Assembly: GCA_002438805.1 (NCBI GenBank)
Contig: DJQV01000002.1
Location: 62,001 to 126,000 of the forward strand
Length of the DNA stretch: 64,000 nucleotides
Reading direction: 5' to 3'
From: Bacteroidales bacterium UBA6377
GTDB lineage: Bacteria; Bacteroidota; Bacteroidia; Bacteroidales; UBA932
The notes under the pieces were generated by a model, which was not told the origin of the DNA, did not search any database, and saw only the letters and a program-made list of their open reading frames with translations. The first letter of the stretch is position 1; each line of letters begins with the position of its first letter. Shown here in pieces: positions 18,062 through 27,570 of the stretch. The position numbers were made by a program, and so were the translations under genes.

Positions 18062-18409
18062 ATGGAACAATTGAACAGAATCGAACTGCGGGGAACCGTA
18101 GGGAGCATAAGGCTCCAGACTTTTTCGGACAATATGGTGGCCCGTCTGACTCTTGCCACCAATTTCGCCTACAAGGACAAGGAAGGTGCGGCCACCATTG
18201 ATACGAGCTGGCACAGCATTCTTGCGCGGGAGGGGCGGAATATACATGATCTGGACAAGATCACGAGAGGGACTAGACTATATGTGCAAGGCCGGTTGAG
18301 GTACCAGAAATATGTGGGCAACGACGGGATTGAGAGGACCTCTGCCGATATAGTAGCCAGCAGGGTAGTCATTCTTGACGGGGATGAGCCTCTGCAGTAT
18401 GAGATGTAG
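18062..18409 (+). CDS. ssb: Single-stranded DNA-binding protein, short form
   Basis: An OB-fold SSB of 115 residues. The N-terminus (M-E-Q-L-N-R-I-E-L-R-G-T-V-G) and the central DTSWHSILARE and GTRLYVQGRLRYQKY segments match the family, whose equivalent strand reads T-x-W-H-x-V. It ends just after ASRVVILDG and lacks the disordered linker and acidic D-D-x-I-P-F tail that recruits partners, so it is probably a second SSB and not the replicative one. The frame is open upstream to 17885, but the OB fold begins at 18062. The pilus lipoprotein gene starts inside its last 11 bases. The 231 bases upstream hold no further gene; they are AT-rich with T-runs and no clear promoter. Confidence 0.83.
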   Translation: MEQLNRIELRGTVGSIRLQTFSDNMVARLTLATNFAYKDKEGAATIDTSWHSILAREGRNIHDLDKITRGTRLYVQGRLRYQKYVGNDGIERTSADIVASRVVILDGDEPLQYEM

Positions 18410-20378
18410 AACCGTTGTCGTGTCCTTTCTCCTCATGGCTCTGCTGTGTGCGGGATGTGCCTCATCGAGGAAGTTGGCAGTGGTGAGGGAGGGTGTTCTG
18501 GCACCGTCTGTCAGGCTGGCCGGGGAGAAAGACACGGCATTTGAGCAGCTGCCGGCTACGGACGGTGAGCGGAAAGCCGATACTCTTGTGGTCACGGGTC
18601 TGGACGGCAGGGAGGTGTTCATCATGAAGGCGGTACGTGACAGTTCGAGTGGGGAAATGGTGGCGACCGAGCAGATCGATGCGGCCATGGTGACGGCCAG
18701 GTTCCGTAATGTCGCCGAGCGCAACGGCTTTGTGGACATCGAGTTCCAGGTGGCCGTGCCTGCCGGGATGACGGACTCGAAGTGGCAGCTGCGCCTCTAT
18801 CCGGAGATGACGATATTGTCTGACAAACTTGATATGGAGGACATAATAGTCACCGGAAGCGCCTACCGCAAAGCCCAGCTCAGGGGATATGAACACTATC
18901 AGCGTTTTCTGGACAGGATAGTTAGTGACAGTCTCAGGCTTGTGGATGTCCGCAGCCTTGAGATCTTCCTCTCCAGGAACATCCCGCAGCTGTATGCGTT
19001 CCGCTCCGACAGCAGCTATGTTTCTGATGAGGAGTTCGAGAGCGTGTACGGAGTCTCTCAGCAGCAGGCTTTGGAGCATTACACCAATGACTATCTGCTT
19101 TGGAGAAACCGCCGGCTCATTTCGCGGCGCGAAAAGATGTGGCACCGCTATGTCAAGTCTCCCATAGTGACTGAGGGCGTCCGCCTGGACACGGTGATAA
19201 GGGGAGACGGCGGAGAGTTCATATACAACTATGTGCAGCGTATACGCACCAGGCCGTCCCTGCGAAAAGTGGATGTCTGCCTGTCCGGCGAGATCTTCGA
19301 GAGGGACAAGCGCCTGTATAGCGTGCCGCAGTCCCCGCCGTTGACCTTTTATATAAGTTCCGTCAGCAGCTTTGCGGACAGGAGTCCCAGGTATCTGACA
19401 AGGATCCTGTCGCGTAACGTGTATACCGATGCGGTAAGCAGGATAGGGTTCCATGCCGGCCGAAGTACGGTTGATGAAGGAATTGAGGGCAATGCGGCTG
19501 AAATCGCATCTGTCAGGAGGAGGTTGAGAGGTCTTCTTGAGGATGAGACTTTCGAGGTGGACTCGATAGTGATCGTCTCTTCCGCATCGCCTGAGGGGCG
19601 GTTCCGGGACAATGCGGACCTTTCCTTGAGACGTTCGGAGAGCGTGGCGGAATTTTTTTCAAAATATGTGGAATATGTAAAGGATTCCTTGCGGAGGGAC
19701 CGCGGACTTTTCATCAGCGTGGGGGAGGACATGTCGGAGTCGGCGATGAAATGGTCAGGCAGACCTCGCCGGGACATCCGCTTCCTCTCGAGGAGCGGCG
19801 GGGAGAACTGGCTGGAACTTGACAGGCTGGTGGAGAAGGATACGGTTCTGTCCGCCGCCGGGAGGAAGTCATATTTCGCACTTTCAGCGGTCAAGGATCC
19901 TGACGAGAGGGAGAGCAGGCTGGCGGGGAACCCCGGCTACAGGCACATAAGGGACAACCTTTACCCCTTGCTGCGTACGGTCAATTTCAGGTTCTGCCTG
20001 CACCGCAAGGGGATGCAGAAAGATACCGTCCACACGACGGTGATAGACAGCAGCTATATGCGCGGCGTGCAGGCCCTGCTTGACCATGATTATGAAAGTG
20101 CGGCCGAGATTCTGTCCCCTTATCAGGACTTCAACACGGCGGTCGCCTGCCTTGCTCTCGACCGCAATGCGGCGGCACGCAACATATTGGAAAAATGCGA
20201 GCTTGATGCCAAAGTCAACTACATGCTCGCCCTTGTCCACTCCCGTCAGGGCAGGGACAGGGAAGCAGTGGAGTGTTATCTCAGATCTTGCGAGCTTGAC
20301 CGGTCTATGGTCCATCGCGGCAACCTGGATCCGGAGATATCAGTCTTGAAACGAAAATATGATCTTGAAGATCAATAG
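18399..20378 (+). CDS. OmpA-like lipoprotein with TPR tail, pilus-operon associated
   Basis: A 659-residue lipoprotein (lipobox LLCAGC, Cys near residue 20). The middle is rich in predicted beta strands. Residues of about 385-460 resemble an OmpA-type peptidoglycan-binding domain (IVIVSSASPEGRFRDNADLSLRRSESV, shown here only in part as SSASPEGRFRDNADLSLRR). The C-terminus has TPR-like helices (NYMLALVHSRQGRDREAVE). Proteins of this type often open FimA/Mfa pilus operons in Bacteroidales and probably anchor or organise the pilus at the outer membrane; this role is inferred. The start at 18399 lies inside the ssb gene; ATGs at 18375 and 18384 are alternatives. The fimbrillin gene follows after 25 bases. 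Confidence 0.72.
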   Translation: MRCRTVVVSFLLMALLCAGCASSRKLAVVREGVLAPSVRLAGEKDTAFEQLPATDGERKADTLVVTGLDGREVFIMKAVRDSSSGEMVATEQIDAAMVTARFRNVAERNGFVDIEFQVAVPAGMTDSKWQLRLYPEMTILSDKLDMEDIIVTGSAYRKAQLRGYEHYQRFLDRIVSDSLRLVDVRSLEIFLSRNIPQLYAFRSDSSYVSDEEFESVYGVSQQQALEHYTNDYLLWRNRRLISRREKMWHRYVKSPIVTEGVRLDTVIRGDGGEFIYNYVQRIRTRPSLRKVDVCLSGEIFERDKRLYSVPQSPPLTFYISSVSSFADRSPRYLTRILSRNVYTDAVSRIGFHAGRSTVDEGIEGNAAEIASVRRRLRGLLEDETFEVDSIVIVSSASPEGRFRDNADLSLRRSESVAEFFSKYVEYVKDSLRRDRGLFISVGEDMSESAMKWSGRPRRDIRFLSRSGGENWLELDRLVEKDTVLSAAGRKSYFALSAVKDPDERESRLAGNPGYRHIRDNLYPLLRTVNFRFCLHRKGMQKDTVHTTVIDSSYMRGVQALLDHDYESAAEILSPYQDFNTAVACLALDRNAAARNILEKCELDAKVNYMLALVHSRQGRDREAVECYLRSCELDRSMVHRGNLDPEISVLKRKYDLEDQ

Positions 20379-20403
20379 ACCAAACAAATCAACAATCAAT
20401 CAA

Positions 20404-21495
20404 ATGAAAAACTCGACGATTATCGCGTTGGCCGCTATTGCGGCATTGTCTTCGGCGGCGTGCACCAAATCAGCACAGCCGGAGTCCACAGTAAATGAAG
20501 AAGTGTGTTCGCTTTCGCTTTCTTTCAGCGGCGGAGCCGGTACCAGGGCTACCGGGCAGACAGCCGCAAGGGAGTCCATGATTCAGAATGTGCAGGTGTT
20601 TGTCTTCCGCACCGGTTCCGGGGCTGACGAGGGGCTGCTTGACGCCTGCAAGTCGGCAGGATTCGATACGCCTCTTAATTACGATGCGTCCTCTTCCCCT
20701 TATTCGGGGCTGAAGCTTGACTGCACGGTGGGGCAGAGGGAGATTTATGCCATTGTAAATGCAGACAAGGACTATACTGCCGACGGATCCGTGCTCAACA
20801 AAGAGTCTCTGCTGTCCAAGACTATTGCTCTGGGGGACAACGGTCCGGACCGGCTGTTCATGTTGGGCAGTGTCACGGCTTCCTTGAAGCCCGGGCAGGA
20901 GACCCACAGCGTCACGGTAAGGAGAGCCTGTGCGGGAGTGGTTCTTGAAAGTGTCAAAAACGAGATGCTTGCCCCGGCGTACCGGAAGAGCGGGGCTTTC
21001 AAGATCAACAAAGTCTACCTGACCAATGTGCCGGCAAGGGTGAACTTCTCCATGACGGCTGCCCCGTCCTCGCTTTCCGAGACTGACTGGTACGCCAAGA
21101 TGAAAGCTGAGAGCAAGTCTTCCCTTATTTATGATGACATGGGCGCTGTCGTTCTGGATTACGGAAAGACTTACAACACAATTCATTCCCTGTATTCATT
21201 CCCTAATGATTGCAAGCCTGGGACGGCCGCGGCATGGAGTCCGAGGGCCACACGTCTTGTGATCGAGGCCAGCTATGATGACGGTAACGGTGCCCACAGC
21301 TTCTATTACCCTATCACCCTGTATAATGACAGCACGAACAAAGGCCTCGAGGCCAACCGCCAGTACAGGGTCAACCTCACCATCCTTCGCCCTGGTTCCG
21401 ACAGTCCGGACAAGCCTGTGGAGTTCGATGCTGTGACCGGTTCCATTTATGTGGCCTCATGGGAAGACGGTGGCGGATATACGGAAACCATCTGA
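20404..21495 (+). CDS. FimA/Mfa1-type fimbrillin (pilus shaft subunit) lipoprotein
   Basis: A 363-residue prolipoprotein with signal peptide and lipobox (LSSAAC, Cys near residue 20). It follows the type V fimbrillin layout: a beta-rich N-terminal domain (NVQVFVFRTG, YAIVNADKD), a conserved centre (GSVTASLKPGQETHSVTVRRACAGV), and a C-terminal domain with NRQYRVNLTILRPGSDSP and IYVASWEDGGGY, the strand usually used in subunit assembly. Type V pilins are secreted as lipoproteins and polymerise on the surface after proteolytic trimming at a basic residue; a specific protease cannot be named here. It is followed 1 base later by the FimB/Mfa2-like gene. Confidence 0.82.
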   Translation: MKNSTIIALAAIAALSSAACTKSAQPESTVNEEVCSLSLSFSGGAGTRATGQTAARESMIQNVQVFVFRTGSGADEGLLDACKSAGFDTPLNYDASSSPYSGLKLDCTVGQREIYAIVNADKDYTADGSVLNKESLLSKTIALGDNGPDRLFMLGSVTASLKPGQETHSVTVRRACAGVVLESVKNEMLAPAYRKSGAFKINKVYLTNVPARVNFSMTAAPSSLSETDWYAKMKAESKSSLIYDDMGAVVLDYGKTYNTIHSLYSFPNDCKPGTAAAWSPRATRLVIEASYDDGNGAHSFYYPITLYNDSTNKGLEANRQYRVNLTILRPGSDSPDKPVEFDAVTGSIYVASWEDGGGYTETI

Positions 21496-21496
21496 C

Positions 21497-22309
21497 ATGC
21501 GTGCCTGTAGTCTTCGGGGCATCTGGATCTATCTTTTCTTCGCTTTGCAGGCCCTCACGGCCTGCTCGGTGAAGGAGGACAGGACCGCATGCCCCTGCTA
21601 TACCTCGGTGCAGGTCGGCGAGTATATCGAAGCCGGTTTCTCGTCCGCAATGCTATCCTTCAGTTCTGACCGTCTCGTGCGCAGAGAGAACATCAGCCTT
21701 GCCGAATATGAAGACGTGGCTTATGTGGCAAGTCTTGAGAGGAGGACCCACAGGGCTTCGCTCGTGGCGGGTCTGGACAGGATGCTGATCCGTTCCGACT
21801 CGCTTCTGGTGCCCTTGGGACATGATTCTGACCCGCTATGGCTCTATAGCGAGAAGTTCTATTGTGCTGAGGATGAATATACGATACAAGCCCGGCCGCA
21901 CAAGCAGTATTGCCGTCTGGAGATTGAGCTTGAAGGTCTTTCATCGGAGGACAAGACCATGTGTTCTTTCCGGGTGATGGCGGAGGCCTGCGGGCTGGAT
22001 CTGTATAGCAGGTCGCCGCTCGAAGGGGCATTCCGCGCTGATGCCGTCAGGGGACTGGACGGCAGATTTTCGCTGCTGCTGCCGCGGCAGGGGGACGGAG
22101 GAATATTGCTTGAAGTGTCGGGCGGGGCTGCCGGAGCCGCAGATCCCTTCGTGGTGGACGTCAGCTCACGGCTTAAAGCCGCCGGATATGACTGGACGCT
22201 CGAAGATCTGAAGGACGTCAGCATCACCGTGGATTATGCGAAGGCGGATATTTCCATCAAGATACTTGACTGGAATCCTGACGATATTTTTAAAGATGTG
22301 ACTATATGA
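21497..22309 (+). CDS. FimB/Mfa2-type pilus anchor lipoprotein
   Basis: A 270-residue lipoprotein (lipobox LTAC, Cys about residue 22). Right after the lipid anchor it has the Cys-containing segment DRTACPCYTSVQV typical of the FimB/Mfa2 family, then two beta-domain regions (YEDVAYVASLERR, CRLEIELEGLSSED) and a terminal strand VDYAKADISIKILDWNPDD. In Porphyromonas such proteins anchor the pilus base and limit its length. The start at 21497 follows the fimbrillin stop by one base, and the stop overlaps the next gene by 4 bases (ATGA), so translation is coupled. Confidence 0.8.
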   Translation: MRACSLRGIWIYLFFALQALTACSVKEDRTACPCYTSVQVGEYIEAGFSSAMLSFSSDRLVRRENISLAEYEDVAYVASLERRTHRASLVAGLDRMLIRSDSLLVPLGHDSDPLWLYSEKFYCAEDEYTIQARPHKQYCRLEIELEGLSSEDKTMCSFRVMAEACGLDLYSRSPLEGAFRADAVRGLDGRFSLLLPRQGDGGILLEVSGGAAGAADPFVVDVSSRLKAAGYDWTLEDLKDVSITVDYAKADISIKILDWNPDDIFKDVTI

Positions 22310-25300
22310 TTGGAAGATATATTATTAAGACTGTCGGCCCGCTGCTGTGTCTGGCGGCCGCAGCATGTGAGCCGGAACTTGTGGGGATGGTGAGTTATGA
22401 GGAGGAGCGGGAGGAGCTGACGAAGTCTCTGGAACTGCAATTGGGCAGGGAAGAGTGGCCGTCCACGCGCTCATCGCTAGGGGACGGGGTGGAAGAGATA
22501 TTCAGCGGCGCAGTCCTTGCCGTATATGACGCGGAGACGGGACTGCTGGATTCCGAGGTCAGGATACCGGCCGACAGGATTGGCGGTAAAATTGATCTGA
22601 GTCTTCCGGCCGGGCGCACTTATAATTTTTATCTGCTCGGAAATCTCTGGGAGTTTTCAGGGGACGGGCAGTTGCGCAGTCCGGGTTTCCCTGCGGATGA
22701 AAGCGGAGTAGTGAAAATGCAATACCGTATGGACGGTGGAGAGTCGGAGGGAGGATACCGGAGGGAGAGTTTTTCTGAAATCGCAGAATATGGCATCCCG
22801 CTATATTGGGAGAAAAAAGGGGTGTCGGTTTCGGACGGGCATCTGGAGGTCATTATGCGACGCCTTTTTGCGAGGTTGACAGTGGAGATTGACCACGGCG
22901 GGCTCGTGGGCGGGGCTGCTGATGGTTTCGTAAACGGGAGTCTGCGTGTCCGTCAGGCTAATTGCAGGCTTTCTCCATTCTCCCCGCAGGGCTCAAGGGC
23001 CGAAAAAGCGGAAGACATCCTGGATGTGGGAGATTACGATGCTTCAATGTCAAACGCGGTCAAGGGCGAGTTCGTCTACTATGTCCCCGAGAACAGGCAG
23101 GGGGTGCTGCTTCCGGAAAACGGGGATCCCGACAGCAAAGACATGGCTGCATTGCGTGAAGCATACCCTGGGACCGGAATCGAAAACAGACTGACGTTCG
23201 TGGAGTTCGAGGGTAATCTGGGAGGGGAGTCCGGATTCAGCGGGAAGACGCTGTACCGCTTTTTCCTTGGTAAGGATGCCGTCAAGGACTTCGACATAGA
23301 GCGCAACTTGAGCTTCAAGGTGAGCCTGGGATTCCGTGCCGAGACGATTTTCCGTCCGGACTGGAAGCTGGAGGTCGAGGGCCTGTCAGACAGGCGCGAG
23401 TTCTTCCTGTCGGGAGAACTCGCCGGCAGGCTTCCGGACGGCCAGGTGGCCGTTGTCCGGAAGAACCGGCCTGCCGTCCTCGACCTCAACCTGTGCCTTG
23501 ACGACGGGGTCAACCGCATCAGCTCCGCCCGGCTTGTGGACGAGGGGTTCCGCCCCGCACATCTTGGCGATATGGCCTGGACTTCCGATTTCTGGTCGGC
23601 GACTCATGATGAATCCAATGAGCCGGCCCGCAAGGCCTTGTCGGACCTGGGAATATCTGTTGCATACGAAGGCGGACGCTTCACTTTTTCGGTAAGCGAC
23701 CCTTCCGGCTTCGTAAGCGGCCGGCAGATTCCGGTCAGTCTTACGCTCTATCCGGGGGAGAGGAAACTGAACGCCGTCATCAAGACAGGAGAAGATATTT
23801 CGGTCACCGCATCCGGCAGCATTTTGGAAGATTTCTACATCGCCCAGCACCGGACACTGAGTTTTTCAGGTTTTGAGGGGAAGACTATCTATTATGCTGC
23901 CCGGCAGGATGACTGCACGCTTTGGTCATCCGGAAAGCACAGCTTCAATCGGCAGTGGAAGACGGACAATTCGCTGTCCTCTCCTTTTCCGACCTGTCTT
24001 GTTGCTTCTGACGGCACTGCTCTGTATCCGTACCAGGACTATCAGGCCTATGCTTCGCAGAGCATTCCCGTTGGAGAAAAGCTGGATGTCTACACATTCT
24101 TCTCCAATGACTTCTCCATGATTCACGGCTATCAGAACAGCCGCGGCTCAATAGTGATATGCAGCGACGACATCCTCAATGACGGTCTGACGGATCTCCG
24201 GATATTCATACGGGCTCCGCGTCTCGGACTTTCCGGGCTCAAGGGTGTCAAGCTCCCTGTGGACGGCACCGAATGCAGCCTTGGACATGGTATTTACACT
24301 AAAGCGGGATTGTCGGCTTTCCAGGAGGGAAGTTTTGATGAAAAACTCTTCGATGCCCTGCTTGCACCGCGCGTAGAGATTGATTCGGAATCTTCATCAT
24401 GGAAAGAGTGCATAGACCTTGATCCCATGACGGGAAAGATCTGGCTCAAGAGCACCGGCGGGTTCAACGTCGGGGATCCTGCAAATTCCGAGGCAGGCAG
24501 TATAGGGACGCTGACCATATCGGCCAATCCTGCGACAGGCCTTTACAGCGGCTCCTTCCAGTGCGCTTTAGGTATAAGTGTCCCGTATCTCCAGTCCGCG
24601 CCGCAGGCGGAGGTGCTCAGCTATTATCTTGATGAGTCCGGGTTCACCTCGCGCATTGAAGTCCCTCTGCATTTCAGGCTTGACGGCGGAGACGCCGAGA
24701 GGTTTGAGTTCAGCCACGAGACCGGCGGAAGCTCCATGACTGTCGAGCATGAGACTTATTATCCTGTGATCAAGGGAGAGTACAGACAGGGTTCTGCCGG
24801 ACTGGCCTATTACTGGCGCTTTGACGAGAGGGAGCAGCCGGGGGAGACTTCCTGGGGCGAGTTCCTGCCCGGAGGCCTGATTGTCCCGTACGGACCTCAG
24901 AAAGTAACATTCACAGCTATCAACAAATGGGACGGAAGCCGCGTGTCGCTGAGCACCTCGTTCAGCATCACGCACAGGGTAACCATGAAGCAGCTGGGCG
25001 TGTTCGGAGATACGGCATACGCGACGATCTATCCGCTGCCTCAGAAGAGCATAGACTACATCATAAAATATCATGACGACGCCACAGATGAGAAACTGCA
25101 CTGGATGCTGAAAATACTCGGCACGGACGAGTGGCTTTACAACTACCGCTCCGGCCCAGACTTTTACAATTCTGACAAAGGCAAGAGCATGCAGCCCAAT
25201 CCCCTGATAAAGTATTCCACGGGTTATTATTCTGTCCGTTATATTGATGACAAGGCCTATAAATGGACGGAAGCCTTGGCCCGCAAGGCTTTCTATGACA

Positions 25301-25461
25301 GCCGATACGGCTGGCTCTCCAACATCACGGTAGGCGGTGCATCGGGATGGTGCACGGACCCGTCCCTGACGGGGAACGGATATCTGGACCTTAGTTTCAG
25401 CACGGACAAGGGAGGATATGTCTACACCGGAAGCCGGGTCATACTCCCGAAGCGCAGCTGA
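22306..25461 (+). CDS. Large DUF4906-like fimbrial lipoprotein, candidate tip adhesin
   Basis: A 1051-residue lipoprotein (lipobox LAAAAC, Cys near residue 21). The N-terminal 350 residues look fimbrillin-like (SGAVLAVYDAETG, YNFYLLGNLWEF, SKDMAALREAYPG). The rest is a long beta-rich region with WTSDFWSATHDESNEPARKA and a C-terminal WKDG-free segment ending GYVYTGSRVILPKRS. It resembles DUF4906 proteins found at the end of type V pilus operons, some of which are thought to sit at the pilus tip. Ligand unknown. It is the last gene of the operon and is followed by a bidirectional terminator. Confidence 0.68.
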   Translation: MIGRYIIKTVGPLLCLAAAACEPELVGMVSYEEEREELTKSLELQLGREEWPSTRSSLGDGVEEIFSGAVLAVYDAETGLLDSEVRIPADRIGGKIDLSLPAGRTYNFYLLGNLWEFSGDGQLRSPGFPADESGVVKMQYRMDGGESEGGYRRESFSEIAEYGIPLYWEKKGVSVSDGHLEVIMRRLFARLTVEIDHGGLVGGAADGFVNGSLRVRQANCRLSPFSPQGSRAEKAEDILDVGDYDASMSNAVKGEFVYYVPENRQGVLLPENGDPDSKDMAALREAYPGTGIENRLTFVEFEGNLGGESGFSGKTLYRFFLGKDAVKDFDIERNLSFKVSLGFRAETIFRPDWKLEVEGLSDRREFFLSGELAGRLPDGQVAVVRKNRPAVLDLNLCLDDGVNRISSARLVDEGFRPAHLGDMAWTSDFWSATHDESNEPARKALSDLGISVAYEGGRFTFSVSDPSGFVSGRQIPVSLTLYPGERKLNAVIKTGEDISVTASGSILEDFYIAQHRTLSFSGFEGKTIYYAARQDDCTLWSSGKHSFNRQWKTDNSLSSPFPTCLVASDGTALYPYQDYQAYASQSIPVGEKLDVYTFFSNDFSMIHGYQNSRGSIVICSDDILNDGLTDLRIFIRAPRLGLSGLKGVKLPVDGTECSLGHGIYTKAGLSAFQEGSFDEKLFDALLAPRVEIDSESSSWKECIDLDPMTGKIWLKSTGGFNVGDPANSEAGSIGTLTISANPATGLYSGSFQCALGISVPYLQSAPQAEVLSYYLDESGFTSRIEVPLHFRLDGGDAERFEFSHETGGSSMTVEHETYYPVIKGEYRQGSAGLAYYWRFDEREQPGETSWGEFLPGGLIVPYGPQKVTFTAINKWDGSRVSLSTSFSITHRVTMKQLGVFGDTAYATIYPLPQKSIDYIIKYHDDATDEKLHWMLKILGTDEWLYNYRSGPDFYNSDKGKSMQPNPLIKYSTGYYSVRYIDDKAYKWTEALARKAFYDSRYGWLSNITVGGASGWCTDPSLTGNGYLDLSFSTDKGGYVYTGSRVILPKRS

Positions 25462-25509
25462 GCATCACACCGGCATGCAGCCGGGGCAGCCACAGCTGCC
25501 GCAAAGAAA

Positions 25510-25545
25510 AAACCGGTCAGCTCAAGAGTGCCGGCCGGTTTGTTT
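25510..25545. terminator. Bidirectional terminator between the pilus operon and a convergent barrel gene
   Basis: AAACCGGTC (25510-25518) pairs with GGCCGGTTT (25533-25541) over 9 bp. A-rich sequence precedes and T-rich sequence follows, so it can work on both strands. A second hairpin, GGCAGC-CACA-GCTGCC, lies about 10 bases upstream without a T run. Confidence 0.75.
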
Positions 25546-25580
25546 CTGCCCATCTCCAGATGGTCATGCTTCATGAAGGA

Positions 25581-26186
25581 TTAGAACAGGAAAGCTGCCC
25601 CGATATGCCAATATGATGTCTTGATGGAGCCGTTGTCGCTGTTCTTGAGCATGTTGAGGAGTCCCCAACTGTAGCCGCCGTTGATGCGGACGATGTCGGA
25701 CACATCAACTCCGAGGCCGAGGCCGAGAGAGATGTTGAAACGGTTGAGACTGCCGTCGTCGCCGTAGTTGTCACTGGTGGTGCTTGCCCCGAGTACTGAA
25801 GCGGTGGTCTTTGAAGAGATACCGAGTTCGAACTGCGGGCCTGCGTAAGCGAAGACCTTGAGCATCTCTACAGGTGCGATGCTGTACTTGAAGTTGATCG
25901 GCACGGCGACGAAGTGGCTCTTGGTGGAACTGTTGGCGAGTCCGAGGTATGAAGCGTCACTGCTGAGGTATCCGTAGTAGATCCCCGGAACGACTGAAAG
26001 CCCCGCTCCGAGGTTGTAGTCAGCGTCTGCTCCGGCATAGAAACCGTTTGCTGTGGAGCTGGTGGATGTTGACGAGTGGGAGTACTTGCTAGTCTGGCTG
26101 AGATAGCCGGCACCGACGCTGAACTGCGCCATTGCTGAGGTTGCTGCTGCAGCAACAAGAGCGAGTGTAAGGATAATCTTTTTCAT
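25581..26186 (-). CDS. Outer-membrane beta-barrel protein, small
   Basis: About 201 residues with a cleaved signal peptide (M-K-K-I-I-L-T ... ATSAMAQ) followed by alternating aromatic and small residues typical of an eight-strand OmpW/OprF-like barrel: FSVGAGYLSQTSKYSH, GLSVVPGIYYGYLSS, FKYSIAPVEMLKVFAYAGP, ISLGLGLGVDVSDIVRINGGYSW, with a terminal aromatic (GAAFLF). Function unknown; such proteins are abundant small porin-like or structural barrels. An in-frame ATG one codon upstream is also possible. A TATTTTTG at 26263-26270 on the minus strand could be its -7 element. Confidence 0.78.
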   Translation of the reverse strand: MKKIILTLALVAAAATSAMAQFSVGAGYLSQTSKYSHSSTSTSSTANGFYAGADADYNLGAGLSVVPGIYYGYLSSDASYLGLANSSTKSHFVAVPINFKYSIAPVEMLKVFAYAGPQFELGISSKTTASVLGASTTSDNYGDDGSLNRFNISLGLGLGVDVSDIVRINGGYSWGLLNMLKNSDNGSIKTSYWHIGAAFLF

Positions 26187-26336
26187 CATATAATGATTTC
26201 TTGTTCGTTTTCCACTGTCAAAGATGCCGGGCCACGGCATGGCGTTGCACGGGAAAGCGGTACAAAAATAACAATTTTTAACGACAGGGCTCCGAAATGT
26301 GACAAATTGTATATTGCAAGAGCCAAAATGGCGAAA

Positions 26337-26368
26337 TTTGCTTACTCGTCCAATTATCCGTATCTTTG
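26337..26368 (+). promoter_or_regulatory. Promoter of the aldo/keto reductase gene
   Basis: TTTG (26337-26340), 20 bases, then TATCTTTG (26361-26368): a full match to the Bacteroidetes consensus. The predicted transcript start near 26375 excludes the in-frame ATG at 26366 and leaves 26390 or 26438 as the start. Confidence 0.75.
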
Positions 26369-26437
26369 CCGAGTTTTTTCCACGTGAGAATGACGGTACT
26401 AAAAGACAGCATACATACAGGTGAAGAGGATGGCGCG

Positions 26438-27565
26438 ATGAAGAAACTCGGTTTCGGAATGATGCGCCTGCCTCTCAAGGACAGCAACGACCTGAGCTCA
26501 GTTGACATGCAGCTTTCTTCGAGGATGGTCGATGCGTTCCTTGACAGGGGATTCACGTATTTTGACACTGCCTGGCAGTACCATCTCGGACACAGCGAGG
26601 AGATTCTGAGGGAACTTGTCGTACGCAGGCACCATAGGTCAACTTTTACCATTACAGACAAGCTCCCCTGCTGGGAAATACGCCGTCCTGAGGATATGGA
26701 GCGGATTTTCAACACTCAGCTCGAGCGTACGGGAGCCGGTTATTTCGACTGGTATCTGCTTCATGCCATGAACAAGAGTTACGCCGCACAGATGGACCGG
26801 CTGGGCGGCTGGGACTTCATCAGGCGTAAGCGTGACGAGGGGCTGGTGAGGCATATCGGCTTTTCGTTCCACGACGACTCCAGGACCCTGGAGAAAATTC
26901 TCAGGGAGCATCCGGAGCTGGAGTATGTGCAGCTTCAGATCAATTATATAGACTGGAATTCCCCGTCTGTGGAGTCGGGGGAGTGCTACAGGCTATGTGA
27001 GAAGTACGGGCGCAAGGTCTTTGTGATGGAACCTGTCAAGGGCGGTTCCCTGGCCAGGGTGCCGCAGAAGGTGGCAGATATGTTCGAGGCTGTGGAGCCA
27101 GGTTCTTCGCCGGCATCATGGGCTATCCGTTTTGCCGCCTCCCTGCCTTCGGTGAAGGTGGTGCTGAGCGGAATGAGCAGCATGGAGCAGGTGCTTGACA
27201 ACACAGGTTACATGGAACACTTTACTCCTTTCGATGCCTTGCACAGGGAGACGATAGAGCGTGCGGCGGACATCATCCAGAATTCCATAGCCATTCCGTG
27301 CACGGGCTGCAACTACTGTTCGCCCGGATGCCCGAAGAAGATAGCGATTCCGGAGTACTTCTCCATGATCAACTCCATAAAGCAGTTCGGCGCGTACCAG
27401 AAGCACAATACGGCAAAGTATTATAAGCTCCTTACGGAGAAGCGCGGCAGGGCCGGGGACTGTATAGAATGCGGACAGTGCGAAAGGCACTGCCCGCAGC
27501 ATATAAACATCATCGACAAGCTCAAACTTGTATCCCGTCTCTATGATTCAGGAAAAGAAGAGTGA
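26438..27565 (+). CDS. Aldo/keto reductase with C-terminal 4Fe-4S ferredoxin domain
   Basis: An NADPH-type aldo/keto reductase barrel fused to an iron-sulfur region, 375 residues from the chosen start. The catalytic tetrad can be traced: Asp in FTYFDTAWQYH, the following Tyr, Lys in TITDKL, and His in DWYLLHAM. The C-terminus has two Cys clusters (CTGCNYCSPGCP and CIECGQCERHCP) able to hold 4Fe-4S centres. The start 26438 (M-K-K-L-G-F-G-M-M-R-L-P-L) is the usual family start; ATG 26390 would also fit the promoter and add 16 residues. Substrate unknown; members are common in anaerobes. It converges on the small lipoprotein gene. Confidence 0.88.
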   Translation: MKKLGFGMMRLPLKDSNDLSSVDMQLSSRMVDAFLDRGFTYFDTAWQYHLGHSEEILRELVVRRHHRSTFTITDKLPCWEIRRPEDMERIFNTQLERTGAGYFDWYLLHAMNKSYAAQMDRLGGWDFIRRKRDEGLVRHIGFSFHDDSRTLEKILREHPELEYVQLQINYIDWNSPSVESGECYRLCEKYGRKVFVMEPVKGGSLARVPQKVADMFEAVEPGSSPASWAIRFAASLPSVKVVLSGMSSMEQVLDNTGYMEHFTPFDALHRETIERAADIIQNSIAIPCTGCNYCSPGCPKKIAIPEYFSMINSIKQFGAYQKHNTAKYYKLLTEKRGRAGDCIECGQCERHCPQHINIIDKLKLVSRLYDSGKEE

Positions 27566-27570
27566 TTCCG

